DNA from: Anoxybacillus sp050480245
GTDB taxonomy: Bacteria > Bacillota > Bacilli > Bacillales > Anoxybacillaceae
Length of the DNA stretch: 50,090 nt
Direction: 5' to 3' (one strand)
Assembly: GCA_050480245.1 (NCBI GenBank)
Contig: JBCNEQ010000045.1
Of the stretch, positions 25,140-33,847 are shown one piece after another; the first letter of the stretch is position 1; each line of letters begins with the position of its first letter. A program made the position numbers and the translations under genes. Below the pieces are notes generated by a model. That model was not told the origin of the DNA. It saw nothing but the letters and a program-made list of their open reading frames with translations, and searched no databases.

Positions 25140-25168
25140 TTGATACTTAGAAAATATACTTGTATAAT
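25140..25168 (+). promoter_or_regulatory. Promoter of the TrpXYZ-like ABC operon
   Basis: TTGATA (25140-25145), 17 bases, TATAAT (25163-25168), about 37 bases ahead of the lipoprotein start. The leader is too short for a T-box or other riboswitch. Confidence 0.75.
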
Positions 25169-25204
25169 TTAACGCATAAAAGCGAAAAAGTAAGGGGGAT
25201 ACAA

Positions 25205-26191
25205 ATGAAGTGGTTGAAGACGTGTGGGGCGTTGTTGCTTGCCGGCAGCGTGCTCGCTGGATGTTCAGGAGAGAAAACGACGAAAGAAACGAGTGGGGAA
25301 AAAGAAAAAACGTATAAAGTCGGCGTGACGCAAATTGTTGAACATCCATCGCTTGATGCGGCGTTTAACGGATTTAAAAAGGCGCTTGAAGATAAAGGAT
25401 TAAAAGTGGAATACGATGTGCAAATTGCGCAAGGAGATATGAACAATAACCAAACGATCGCAAACAACTTCGTCGCGGATGGAGTCGATTTAATTTTCGC
25501 GAACTCAACACCGAGTGCGCTTGGTGCATTAAATGCAACGAAAGATATTCCGATCGTCTTTACGTCTGTGACGGATCCGGTTGGCGCGAAACTTGTACAG
25601 TCGATGGAAAAGCCGGGCGGAAACGTGACAGGAACGACAGACACACATCCAGATGCGATTCCAAAAACGGTGCAATTTATTGATCAATTTGTCGATGGAA
25701 ATCGCGTCGGGATGATTTATAACGCTGGTGAACAAAACTCCGTCGCGCAAGTGGATGCGGTGAAAAAAGCGATGGAAGGCACAGATTTAACGATCGTACC
25801 TGTGTCGGTGTCGACATCGGCGGAAGTGAAACAAGCAGCGGAATCGTTAGTCGGCAAAGTGGATTGTTTTTATGTTATTACAGACAATACTGTTGTTTCT
25901 GCACTTGAATCCGTCATTCAAGTTGCAAACGATCAAGACATCCCGCTTTTTGTTGGGGAGTTAGACTCGGTAAAACGCGGTGGTTTTGCGGCATACGGCT
26001 TTGACTACTACGATATCGGTTATGAAGCAGGAGTGATGGCAGCTGACATTTTAGAAGGAAAGAAAAAACCGTCCGAACTTCCAGTGCAATATCCGCAAAA
26101 GTTAAAGCTTGTCATCAATAAAAAAGCAGCGCAAGAGATGGGTGTGGAATGGAGAAGCGAATGGGATAGCATGGCGGAATTTATTGAATAA
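25205..26191 (+). CDS. ABC transporter substrate-binding lipoprotein (ABC_sub_bind, TrpX-like)
   Basis: A 328-residue lipoprotein. The signal peptide ends at LAGC (Cys20). The mature protein has YKVGVTQIVEHPSLDAAF and PIVFTSVTDPVGAKLV, features of the ABC_sub_bind family, which includes TrpX/tyrosine-type amino-acid binders. With the following permease and ATPase genes it forms a complete importer. Start ATG 25205 is preceded by AAGGGGG; the upstream ATG at 25160 overlaps the -10 box and is excluded. The substrate is probably an aromatic amino acid, from family precedent only. Confidence 0.87.
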   Translation: MKWLKTCGALLLAGSVLAGCSGEKTTKETSGEKEKTYKVGVTQIVEHPSLDAAFNGFKKALEDKGLKVEYDVQIAQGDMNNNQTIANNFVADGVDLIFANSTPSALGALNATKDIPIVFTSVTDPVGAKLVQSMEKPGGNVTGTTDTHPDAIPKTVQFIDQFVDGNRVGMIYNAGEQNSVAQVDAVKKAMEGTDLTIVPVSVSTSAEVKQAAESLVGKVDCFYVITDNTVVSALESVIQVANDQDIPLFVGELDSVKRGGFAAYGFDYYDIGYEAGVMAADILEGKKKPSELPVQYPQKLKLVINKKAAQEMGVEWRSEWDSMAEFIE

Positions 26192-26208
26192 CGTAAAGGA
26201 TGGATCGT

Positions 26209-27183
26209 ATGATTACAGCATTGTTTAGTTCTGTAGAAGCAGGATTGTTATATGCGCTTATGGCGCTTGGTGTGTATATATCGTTTCGTATTTTAGATTT
26301 TCCCGATTTGACGGTGGACGGAAGCTTTGTGACGGGAGCGGCTGTTGCTTCCGTCCTTATCGTCGCTGGTGTCAATCCGTTTATTGCTTCGCTTGCAGCG
26401 CTTGGGGCGGGCTTTCTTGCAGGATGTATGACAGGTCTTTTGCATACGAAAGGAAAAATTAATCCGTTGTTGTCCGGCATTTTAATGATGATCGCTTTAT
26501 ATTCGATCAATTTGCGCATTATGGACAAACCGAACGTTCCGCTTTTGCAGCAAGAAACTGTGATGACGATGGTGACAGCTCAATTTCAACGAGTGGATGC
26601 AGCGCTAGCGATGATCGTTCCGTTCGCTCCGAAAACATGGGCGGTTATCGTTTTTGGAACGTTGTTAGTAGTGATCGCTAAAGTCGTTATGGATTTATTT
26701 TTAAAAACGGAAGTCGGCTTGGCGCTTCGAGCAGTTGGTGACAATAAAAAAATGATTGCTAGTTTTTCAGGCAATACAGACCGTTTAACTATCATCGGGC
26801 TTGGCTTGTCAAACGCACTTGTCGCATTTTCAGGGGCGTTGATTGCGCAATATAGCGGTTTTAGCGATATTGGCATGGGCATCGGAATGATCGTGATTGG
26901 CTTAGCGTCAGTCATTATTGGGGAAGCGCTGTTTGGCGCTAAAACGATCGTGCGGGCGACGTTGGCTGTTATTTTAGGAGCGATCATCTATCGCGTCGTT
27001 ATTACGCTGGCGTTACGTGTCCAATTTTTAGAGACGGGCGATGTGAAGCTCATTACAGCATGTATCGTCATTTTGGCGCTGGTCGTTCCGCAAATGGTGG
27101 CAGCGCGTGCGGAAAAACAGCGAAAAGCGAGAAAGCGAGGTGCAGCCGTTGCTTCAACTCAAGCAGATTACGAAAGTATTTAA
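26209..27183 (+). CDS. ABC transporter permease (TrpY-like)
   Basis: A 324-residue permease of the branched-chain amino acid/ribose type (BPD_transp_2) with eight or more hydrophobic helices. GLLYALMALGVYISFRILDF and DLTVDGSF at the start, and the conserved GLALRAVGDN loop in the middle, are typical of this group. ATG 26209 follows AAAGGA by eight bases; the ATG at 26200 overlaps that site. Its 3' end overlaps the ATPase gene by about 35 bases. Confidence 0.87.
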   Translation: MITALFSSVEAGLLYALMALGVYISFRILDFPDLTVDGSFVTGAAVASVLIVAGVNPFIASLAALGAGFLAGCMTGLLHTKGKINPLLSGILMMIALYSINLRIMDKPNVPLLQQETVMTMVTAQFQRVDAALAMIVPFAPKTWAVIVFGTLLVVIAKVVMDLFLKTEVGLALRAVGDNKKMIASFSGNTDRLTIIGLGLSNALVAFSGALIAQYSGFSDIGMGIGMIVIGLASVIIGEALFGAKTIVRATLAVILGAIIYRVVITLALRVQFLETGDVKLITACIVILALVVPQMVAARAEKQRKARKRGAAVASTQADYESI

Positions 27184-27943
27184 CGAAGGAACGCTTGATG
27201 AAAAAATCGCGTTAAAACATATCGAGCTGTCGCTTCAGCCGGGTGATTTTGTTACGATTATCGGCAGCAACGGGGCAGGAAAGTCAACGCTCATGAACAT
27301 TATTTCAGGGCGACTGGCGCCAGATACAGGGGAAGTAGTGATTGATGGAAAAGATGTAACAACGATGAGCGAACATGAGCGAGCGCGTTATATCGGTCGT
27401 GTTTTTCAAGACCCGATGGCAGGAACTGCGCCAAATATGACGATCGAGGAAAACTTAGCGATCGCTTATAACCGAACAGAAAAGCGGACGCTTCGTTTCG
27501 GTGTGACGAAAAAGCGACGCGAATTTTTTAAAGAAACGCTCGCTACGCTTCAACTCGGATTAGAAAATCGTCTACATGCCAAAGTCGGTTTGTTATCTGG
27601 TGGGGAAAGACAAGCGTTATCGCTGCTTATGGCGACGTTTACGAAACCGCATGTGTTGTTGCTTGATGAACATACGGCAGCGCTAGACCCAGCGCGCGCC
27701 CAACTCATTACTGATTTAACGAAACAAATTGTTGAACAACATCGCCTTACGACGTTAATGGTGACGCATAATATGGAACAAGCTGTTCAATTAGGCAACC
27801 GGCTTATTATGATGGACAGTGGGCAAATTATTTTTGAAGCGAGTGGAGAGGAAAAGAAAAAGCTCACTGTCGAAGCGTTGCTTCAAGAGTTTCAGCGCAT
27901 TCGTGGCAGTCAATTTGCAAGCGACCGCGCGGTGCTCGTATAA
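27149..27943 (+). CDS. ABC transporter ATP-binding protein (TrpZ-like)
   Basis: About 264 residues. Walker A GSNGAGKST (about 38-46), signature LSGGERQALSL, Walker B VLLLDEHTAALDP and switch VTHNM are all present. The Walker B has DEHT in place of the more common DEPT, a variant seen in this ATPase group. The start is uncertain: TTG 27149 (LLQLKQITKVF) has GAGGTG six bases upstream; GTG 27140 and ATG 27107 lie in the same frame. The TTG start gives the usual short N-terminus for this family. It completes the three-gene importer. Confidence 0.83.
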   Translation: MLQLKQITKVFNEGTLDEKIALKHIELSLQPGDFVTIIGSNGAGKSTLMNIISGRLAPDTGEVVIDGKDVTTMSEHERARYIGRVFQDPMAGTAPNMTIEENLAIAYNRTEKRTLRFGVTKKRREFFKETLATLQLGLENRLHAKVGLLSGGERQALSLLMATFTKPHVLLLDEHTAALDPARAQLITDLTKQIVEQHRLTTLMVTHNMEQAVQLGNRLIMMDSGQIIFEASGEEKKKLTVEALLQEFQRIRGSQFASDRAVLV

Positions 27944-27971
27944 AAAATCCCCGAGTTACATCGGGGATTTT
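27944..27971. terminator. Bidirectional terminator between the ABC operon and the EAL-HDOD gene
   Basis: AAATCCCCGA / TCGGGGATTT, a perfect 10-bp stem with loop GTTACA, with A-rich and T-rich flanks. Confidence 0.85.
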
Positions 27972-27986
27972 AATTAACTAAATTGG

Positions 27987-29192
27987 CTACAATTTTAGTT
28001 GCACAACCCATTCGATACTGTGCTGGTAAATAGCCAATGCTTCTTGTATAGGGACATTTAATGTGTTTGTCAAGTCGCTTATTTTTTTTGTATCGTTTGT
28101 TTCTAATGCGATAACAAGGTCGTATAAAAGTGAATAAATACAAGGACAGCCATTTAGTCCTTGTTGAATTGCCTCGTCAACGTGTAGTTCTTGTAATATT
28201 TCATGTAATGGGCGATGAAGTAATAAATGTAAAGACGAACAAATACCCATAAAAAATAAAACATCTTTTTCATCATGCAAATGAATAAGTTCAGCTAGTT
28301 GCTCCAATGTTTTTGCACGTACAAGACAATTAATAATTACTTCATTTTTAAATGGCTCGTTTGGCTCTTGTAACGTTAAAACGATAAGCCAGCTTTTTAA
28401 GTGGTTTGTTCCTAATAAAACCGCTGCATGTCGAATTGATTTGATTTTTGGAGTAGAAGATAAAAAAAACGAATTAACGGTTTTTAATAGCTGATATGTT
28501 AAAGAAGGATCGCTTTCGATTGCTGCAACGACTTCTTCAAAGTTTAGTTCGTTTTTATTTAATTGAGTAATTAAAGATAAACGAGATGTGTGTGCGGTTT
28601 TTGGCAACGATTTTTCTTTTACTATAATCGGTTTGCTGAAAAAATAACCTTGAAAACAAGAGAAACCGTTACGAACTGCTTCTTCTAGTTGATCACTTGT
28701 TTCAATTTTTTCTGCTAGCAAGTGAATATGGTACATATCAATGTATGGTTTAAATCGTTTATAATCATTTTGCTTTGAGAAATCAATTTTTATTATATCA
28801 ATGTATGGAAAAAGAGGGATATATTGATCGGAAAAAATAAAATCATCAAGAGCAATCGTATATCCTTCGGTTTTTAGTTTCCTGCAAATGTCTAGCAATC
28901 CTTCTGAATATGGAATGTTTTCTAAAATTTCGACGACGACTAAATTTTTCGGAAAATGAAAGGGCAATTGTTTTTTTAATAAAGTTTCTGTAAAGTTAAT
29001 AAAACAACGAGCCCCATTCGTTAATTTTTCAATACCGATGTTCATAAAACTGTTGATCAATACATCAATGGTAGCTTTGTCTCCATCGATCGCATCATAA
29101 AAATTTTTGTCTCCACTTCGATATAGCAATTCGTATCCGATGACTTCATAATTTTTATTAAAAATCGGTTGTCTACCTACGTAAATGTCCAT
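27987..29192 (-). CDS. EAL-HDOD signalling protein (YuxH-like)
   Basis: 401 residues. The N-terminal half is an EAL domain (about 1-200): YVGRQPIFN, GYELLYR at 19-25 (ELL instead of EAL), FINFTE, VVEILENI, ALDDF, IIKIDF and LLAEKIET are visible, so most metal-binding acidic residues remain. The C-terminal half is a HDOD domain (about 205-390). This architecture occurs in B. subtilis YuxH. EAL domains cut or bind cyclic-di-GMP; the altered motif makes binding or a non-catalytic role as likely as hydrolysis. GGGGGAT precedes the ATG at 29192. It is the last gene of this minus-strand stretch and shares the bidirectional terminator. Confidence 0.85.
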   Translation of the reverse strand: MDIYVGRQPIFNKNYEVIGYELLYRSGDKNFYDAIDGDKATIDVLINSFMNIGIEKLTNGARCFINFTETLLKKQLPFHFPKNLVVVEILENIPYSEGLLDICRKLKTEGYTIALDDFIFSDQYIPLFPYIDIIKIDFSKQNDYKRFKPYIDMYHIHLLAEKIETSDQLEEAVRNGFSCFQGYFFSKPIIVKEKSLPKTAHTSRLSLITQLNKNELNFEEVVAAIESDPSLTYQLLKTVNSFFLSSTPKIKSIRHAAVLLGTNHLKSWLIVLTLQEPNEPFKNEVIINCLVRAKTLEQLAELIHLHDEKDVLFFMGICSSLHLLLHRPLHEILQELHVDEAIQQGLNGCPCIYSLLYDLVIALETNDTKKISDLTNTLNVPIQEALAIYQHSIEWVVQLKL

Positions 29193-29207
29193 ATTTTATC
29201 CCCCAAT

Positions 29208-29294
29208 TTATAAAAAATGGCTAAATTTTGCGATCAACTGCGAACGACGTCTTACCTCAAGCTTTTGAAAGACGCTATTAATATGATTTTTAAT
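29208..29294 (-). pseudogene. Remnant of a LuxR-type regulator (C-terminal helix-turn-helix)
   Basis: Reading the minus strand gives 28 codons, IKNHINSVFQKLEVRRRSQL followed by IAKFSHFL and a stop at 29208-29210. This is the recognition helix and tail of a LuxR/NarL DNA-binding domain (the usual form is TVKNHI..I..KL.V..R..A). The frame is closed upstream by TAA at 29295-29297 and nothing upstream restores the rest of the domain. It lies 16 bases ahead of the EAL-HDOD start. I read it as the 3' end of a deleted regulator gene. Confidence 0.65.
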
Positions 29295-29389
29295 TTAGGA
29301 AAAACATTCCATTTTGTAGTACCATACTGTAATAATGTAGGCGTTGATATACGAAGTGAATCTTCTTTTATTGTCGATTCATTTTTGTA

Positions 29390-29433
29390 AAAAAAAATAT
29401 TTCACAAGGTAGATCAGCCGATGGCTGATCTAC
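29390..29433 (-). terminator. Terminator of the chemotaxis receptor gene
   Basis: An 11-bp stem GTAGATCAGCC / GGCTGATCTAC with loop GAT; on the minus strand a nine-base T-run follows about ten bases after the stem. It overlaps the receptor stop codon. Confidence 0.65.
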
Positions 29434-31535
29434 AAGGTGAAGCGTTGAATGAGTTGTTGTAGTTTCGTCGAAATATGCGCAAGTTGTTTTGCGGATTCAT
29501 CTAGTTGTTTTGAAATGTTTGCTTGTTCGTCAATTGAATTTGTCGCTTCTTGAATTTCTTGTTGAACATCTTTTGCTGTTTCTACAATGTTTTCAATAGA
29601 TGCGGTGACTTGTTCCACTCCAGCTGACATTTGTTCTGTTGTCGCAGATATTTCTTGAATTTCTTCTGAAACAATGTCTGTTTTTTGGACAATTCGTTCA
29701 AAGGCCTGAGCGGTGTTTGTGATGACTGTGCTACCTTGTTTAATGTCATCTGCACCTTGTTTTGTTACTTCGGCAACTTCCTTCACTTGATATTGGACGT
29801 GTCCAATAAGTTCACTCACTTGTTTTGCTGCTTCATCTGCTTGTTCAGCTAGTTTTCGAACTTCCTCTGCAACGACCGCAAATCCTCGCCCAGCTTCCCC
29901 AGCACGAGCTGCTTCAATGGCGGCATTTAGAGCAAGCAAATTTGTTTGTGATGAGATGGCGCTAATCGTTGCAACGATATGTCCAATTTGTTCAGAATAT
30001 GATGTGAGACTATTCACTTGTTTGTTAATAAGAGCGAAAGATTGTTCGATTTGCTTCATTTGTTTTACGGTTTGTTCAAGTTGCTCTTTTCCTTGTTTTG
30101 CCTCATCGGACATTTCTTTCGCTGAGTTGGCTACTTCCGATGTCGACTCGGCTAGTTTTTGAACCCCAGTCGCCATTTCCCCCATCGCCCTCATACTTTC
30201 AAGCAATGCTTCAGTTTGTGACGCCGTTCGTTCTGTAATTTCACTCATTACCTCATGCACATATGTGCTTGCTTCACTATTTTGTTTTGCGTTTGTCGCG
30301 ATATGGCTGGCTTCGTTTGATAATTGGTTGCTTTCATCAGACAATGTTCCAATTTGCTCGCGAAGTTGATTTACCATTGTTTCCATTGATTTCGTTAACG
30401 CGCCTACTTCATCTGCATAAGGTAACGATTGAATATGAACGTTTAAGTTTCCTTCAGCAATTTGTTGGGCAGCGAGTGCTGTATGACGAACAGGTAGTAA
30501 AATACGGTGAAGCATTACTGTAATAAAAACTATAAGCAATAAAACGATCACAATAACGCCAACTATCCCCTCAATTGCTAATGTTTGCACATGTTTAAAC
30601 ACAACATGGGAAGGGACGGATAATACAAGCGCCCATGTTTTTTCGAAGCGTGGTAACTCAATCGGTGCAAAGGCGCGTAAAACATCGTCTTGGACAAGTT
30701 TCGAATAAATTTCGTCGGAAAAATGTTCATAATTTGCGATACGTTGTAATACGGTTTTTTCTTTATCTAATGTAATCGTTTGACCGATAAATTTTTCATC
30801 TAAACCGCTGGCAATAATTGTTCCATTTCCATCAATAAAATTTAAATATCCACCAAGCGGTTTTTCTTTACTAATTAGTTGTTGTAAAAACGACACTTCA
30901 AAGTCGACCCCGACAATACCTAAAAACTGATTTGTTTCAGGGTCAATGAGAGGGAGAACGAGCGATGTGAGCAACACGCTTTTTCCGTTCACTTCATATG
31001 TGTACGGTTCAAGCAATAACGGTTTTTTAGTATTTTTTGGCGTTAAATAATAATTCCCTGGCCCCTCTTTATCATAATCACGGCTTGCTTCTACAATGAT
31101 TGCTCCATCGCTACGGACAACATACGGTACAAAGCGGCCTGTTGCATCATGTCCTTCTTTATTAACGTACATCGCATCTTTTCCATCAAATGCATTTGGC
31201 TCCCACAACGTATAAATGCCGAGCAATTGCTTGTTATGATCGAGCAAATCGTGCATATGTTCTAATATTTGTTCGCGAGTTAAATCGTTTTTCTTTGCAA
31301 ACAACATATACTTTCCAAATGTATCAGCAATCGTTTCAGCACGTGCGAAAAGCGTTTCGATATTGTGTGCATATGATTTTGTTTCAGCGACCGCAAATGA
31401 TTTTGTCAACTGCTTTTCTTCATTTAAAAACTGGTACAACAAAAAGGAAACGGCGCTAGTCGAAATCGTTGCAACAATTATTGAAAGTAAAAAAGCTGTT
31501 CGAAAAATAAGACTGCGGTCTTTCCATCTTTTCAT
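29430..31535 (-). CDS. Methyl-accepting chemotaxis protein with dCache sensor
   Basis: A 701-residue receptor. The first helix is near 12-33, the outer sensor at about 35-315 has the dCache features LLGIYTLWEPNAFDGKD and IVGVDFEVSFLQQLI, the second helix is near 318-342, followed by HAMP and a signalling domain from about 400. The hairpin tip SSQTNLLALNAAIEAARAGE and GRGFAVVAEEVRKLAEQ are intact, so it can contact CheA/CheW. The ligand is unknown. The gene stands alone, with no chemotaxis neighbours, as is common for these receptors. GGGGAGGGG precedes the ATG at 31535. Confidence 0.93.
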   Translation of the reverse strand: MKRWKDRSLIFRTAFLLSIIVATISTSAVSFLLYQFLNEEKQLTKSFAVAETKSYAHNIETLFARAETIADTFGKYMLFAKKNDLTREQILEHMHDLLDHNKQLLGIYTLWEPNAFDGKDAMYVNKEGHDATGRFVPYVVRSDGAIIVEASRDYDKEGPGNYYLTPKNTKKPLLLEPYTYEVNGKSVLLTSLVLPLIDPETNQFLGIVGVDFEVSFLQQLISKEKPLGGYLNFIDGNGTIIASGLDEKFIGQTITLDKEKTVLQRIANYEHFSDEIYSKLVQDDVLRAFAPIELPRFEKTWALVLSVPSHVVFKHVQTLAIEGIVGVIVIVLLLIVFITVMLHRILLPVRHTALAAQQIAEGNLNVHIQSLPYADEVGALTKSMETMVNQLREQIGTLSDESNQLSNEASHIATNAKQNSEASTYVHEVMSEITERTASQTEALLESMRAMGEMATGVQKLAESTSEVANSAKEMSDEAKQGKEQLEQTVKQMKQIEQSFALINKQVNSLTSYSEQIGHIVATISAISSQTNLLALNAAIEAARAGEAGRGFAVVAEEVRKLAEQADEAAKQVSELIGHVQYQVKEVAEVTKQGADDIKQGSTVITNTAQAFERIVQKTDIVSEEIQEISATTEQMSAGVEQVTASIENIVETAKDVQQEIQEATNSIDEQANISKQLDESAKQLAHISTKLQQLIQRFTL

Positions 31536-31629
31536 ATGATATACCCCTCCCCATATAGATCCGAAGTGCTATTCTTTCACATAGTAATATAGTATTATAC
31601 AGCAAGTCATCGTAGAAGGTTAAAAGAGG

Positions 31630-32220
31630 CTATTTCGCTTCTTTGAGAATACGTTTATAAACTTTCTCTTTATCAAACCCTTTTTCGCCCATGCCGAATG
31701 TGTCGATGACGCGGTTGTTTTCGTCTAAAAAGTATGTGAGTGTTGTATGAATAAGCATGCCGTTTCCAGGATCGCGATATAGGAAGTTAAACGCGTCCGC
31801 TACTTTTTTTGTATCTTCTTCACTACCTCGTAAAAAAATCCATCCTTCATTATCACTTTCTACTCCGAACATGTTCGCATACGTTTGCATCACTTGTTGT
31901 GTGTCGCGTTTTGGATCGATCGTAATTGTAATAAATTCGACTTTCTTTTTAAATAAACCGTCTTTTTCGAGCCGTTCTTTTAACTGTTTCATTTGAAATG
32001 ACGTACTTGGACAAATGTCCGGACAGTTTGTGTACACAAACTCGAGTAGACGTACTTTCGGTTCCATGTTATTGAATGAATACGGTTTTCCCCACGCGGT
32101 TTCCATCGTCACGTCTTTTGGAAACTCCATTTGATCTTGGCGGTAGTAAGAAAAATAAAAGATGCCTATACCAATACAAATCGCAAGTAAACTAAAAAAG
32201 CCGATATATAGTTTTTTCAA
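31630..32220 (-). CDS. Sco1/SenC family copper chaperone
   Basis: A 196-residue thioredoxin-fold protein that helps load copper into the CuA site of cytochrome c oxidase. Cys66 and Cys70 (CPDIC) and His158 (LIHTT) form the copper site. The N-terminus is a membrane helix (about residues 4-24). Unlike B. subtilis Sco, which is a lipoprotein, the LLAIC at 11-15 lacks a good lipobox (Ile at -1), so a helix anchor is more likely. The start is TTG at 32220, with GGGAGGG upstream. It is not next to oxidase genes. Confidence 0.9.
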   Translation of the reverse strand: MKKLYIGFFSLLAICIGIGIFYFSYYRQDQMEFPKDVTMETAWGKPYSFNNMEPKVRLLEFVYTNCPDICPSTSFQMKQLKERLEKDGLFKKKVEFITITIDPKRDTQQVMQTYANMFGVESDNEGWIFLRGSEEDTKKVADAFNFLYRDPGNGMLIHTTLTYFLDENNRVIDTFGMGEKGFDKEKVYKRILKEAK

Positions 32221-32365
32221 CGTACATCCCTCCCACTTTCATCATACATAATCAACGTGTTAATGGGGAGAACGGGGCGTGACAATTATTTGAATTTTTT
32301 TCGTTGTTCTAAATGGCGAATGAAAAACTAAACTAATAGTAACGATGGACAAGGGGGAAGGGGCA

Positions 32366-33613
32366 ATGAGAAAAATAGCTTTTTGGACGTTATTCCTTTA
32401 TGCGATGTACGCGCTATTTTTTGCATTTTACTTATTTCAATGGACAGACTCATCCATTCCGGCGCAATATAAAGGCACAAGTGCAGATCCTGCGACGTTT
32501 TTAACGAAAAAAGAACTGATGCTTACCGAACAGTTTTCCGAAGCGAAAAACTTTTTATTCTTTTTATCCGTTCCATATGAGTGGGTCATTTATATATTTG
32601 TGTTGCTGTTTGGTTTATCGGCGCGCTTTCAACAGTGGGCGGAAGCGACGACAAAACGTCTGTTTATGCAAACGGCGATTTACGTATTTTGGCTGTCACT
32701 TTTCGTACAAGTTGTTACGTTTCCGCTTAGTTACATAAGTTATTACGTCACGAAAATGTATAACATTTCAACCCAAACATTCTCCAGTTGGATGCGCGAT
32801 GAGCTCATTGATTTTTGGGTCAATTATGTAATCATGGTTGTCATTGTGTATGTATTATATACGCTTATGCAAAAATTCGAAAAACGATGGTGGGTGTACG
32901 CATGGCTTTGTTCGATTCCATTTACACTTTTTTTAACGTTTATTCAACCTGTTTTCATCGATCCGCTTTATAACGATTTTTATCCATTAAAAAATAAACA
33001 GTTAGAAGCAAAAATTTTAGCATCAGCAGAAAAGGCGAACATTCCAGCGGAACACGTATTTGAAGTGAACATGTCGGAAAAAACGAATGCGTTAAATGCG
33101 TATGTCACAGGTATTGGAGGCAACTCGCGCATTGTATTATGGGATACGACGCTTGAGCGGTTAAACGAAGATGAAATTTTATTTATTATGGCGCACGAAA
33201 TGGCCCATTACGTGATGAAACATATTTATTGGGGAATTGGGTTATATATTGTTGTTACATTTATCGGATTGCTGTTGACGAATCGATGGATGAAACGAAT
33301 GATTGGACGTTTTGGCGCGCTTTGTCGCATTGAAAAATGGAACGAACTTGCTTCTTTACCCATGTTTTTACTGTTGATTTCGCTATTAAGTTTTGCCGCA
33401 AGCCCTGCGATGAATGCTGTTTCTCGTTATGAAGAACATGCGGCGGACAAGTATGCGATTGAGCTGACGAAAAATAAAGAAGCAGCGATCTCGACATTTC
33501 AAGAATTGACGCGGTCAAGTTTAAGCCAAGTGCATCCACCTTATCTTGTCAAACTGTTTCGTTACAGTCATCCGACCATTTTAGAGCGCATTATTTCTTT
33601 AGAACAAAAGTAG
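32366..33613 (+). CDS. yhfN: M48 family membrane metalloprotease (YhfN-like)
   Basis: A 415-residue integral-membrane zinc protease of the Ste24/CAAX-peptidase type. Several helices (about residues 5-25, 70-90, 105-125, 155-175, 190-210) surround the zinc site, HEMAH at 277-281; the third ligand is in YEEHAADKY. Such proteases remove damaged membrane proteins. ATG 32366 lies behind AAGGGGGAAGGGG; the ATG at 32345 is upstream of this site. Same neighbourhood as B. subtilis yhfN. No neighbour is obviously linked. Confidence 0.89.
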   Translation: MRKIAFWTLFLYAMYALFFAFYLFQWTDSSIPAQYKGTSADPATFLTKKELMLTEQFSEAKNFLFFLSVPYEWVIYIFVLLFGLSARFQQWAEATTKRLFMQTAIYVFWLSLFVQVVTFPLSYISYYVTKMYNISTQTFSSWMRDELIDFWVNYVIMVVIVYVLYTLMQKFEKRWWVYAWLCSIPFTLFLTFIQPVFIDPLYNDFYPLKNKQLEAKILASAEKANIPAEHVFEVNMSEKTNALNAYVTGIGGNSRIVLWDTTLERLNEDEILFIMAHEMAHYVMKHIYWGIGLYIVVTFIGLLLTNRWMKRMIGRFGALCRIEKWNELASLPMFLLLISLLSFAASPAMNAVSRYEEHAADKYAIELTKNKEAAISTFQELTRSSLSQVHPPYLVKLFRYSHPTILERIISLEQK

Positions 33614-33675
33614 GAAAGGCAAATTTTTTTTGAAAAAAATTCATAAAAATACTTTCTTTTCTGAAAATTGTGTTA

Positions 33676-33773
33676 TATAATAAAAACGTCAAAAGGAAAA
33701 AGTGTATTATAACAAGAAGGGTGGGAGATGTATCAAAGCTCGTACATAGAGAAAAGAGCGACACATCTTTTTT
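33676..33773 (+). promoter_or_regulatory. Structured leader of the isocitrate lyase gene
   Basis: A -10 box TATAAT lies at 33676-33681 (the -35 is weak). Downstream, AGATGT (33726-33731) pairs with ACATCT (33763-33768) around an inner stem GCTC/GAGC (33738-33741 with 33756-33759), followed by a run of six T: a terminator-like hairpin well ahead of aceA. Confidence 0.5.
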
Positions 33774-33847
33774 GGGGGTCATATGCACGGTTTGAACAAC
33801 GGGTTTTTATTCAATACAAGGGGGAGAATATATATGGGGAAATTTGA
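33728..33847 (+). CDS. Possible leader ORF overlapping the aceA start
   Basis: An ATG at 33728 preceded by AAGGGTGGGAG opens a 39-codon frame beginning MYQSSYIEKRATHLFWGS and closing at TGA 33845-33847, 14 bases inside aceA. The start codon lies in the 5' arm of the leader hairpin, so translation and hairpin formation would compete. I recognise no homology; it could be chance. Coding strength is too little to judge by eye. Confidence 0.3.
   Translation: MYQSSYIEKRATHLFWGSYARFEQRVFIQYKGENIYGEI

Noticed and set aside
25170..25204. T-box or riboswitch ahead of the TrpXYZ-like importer
   Set aside because: Only about 35 bases lie between the promoter and the start, too short for a T-box or known riboswitch.
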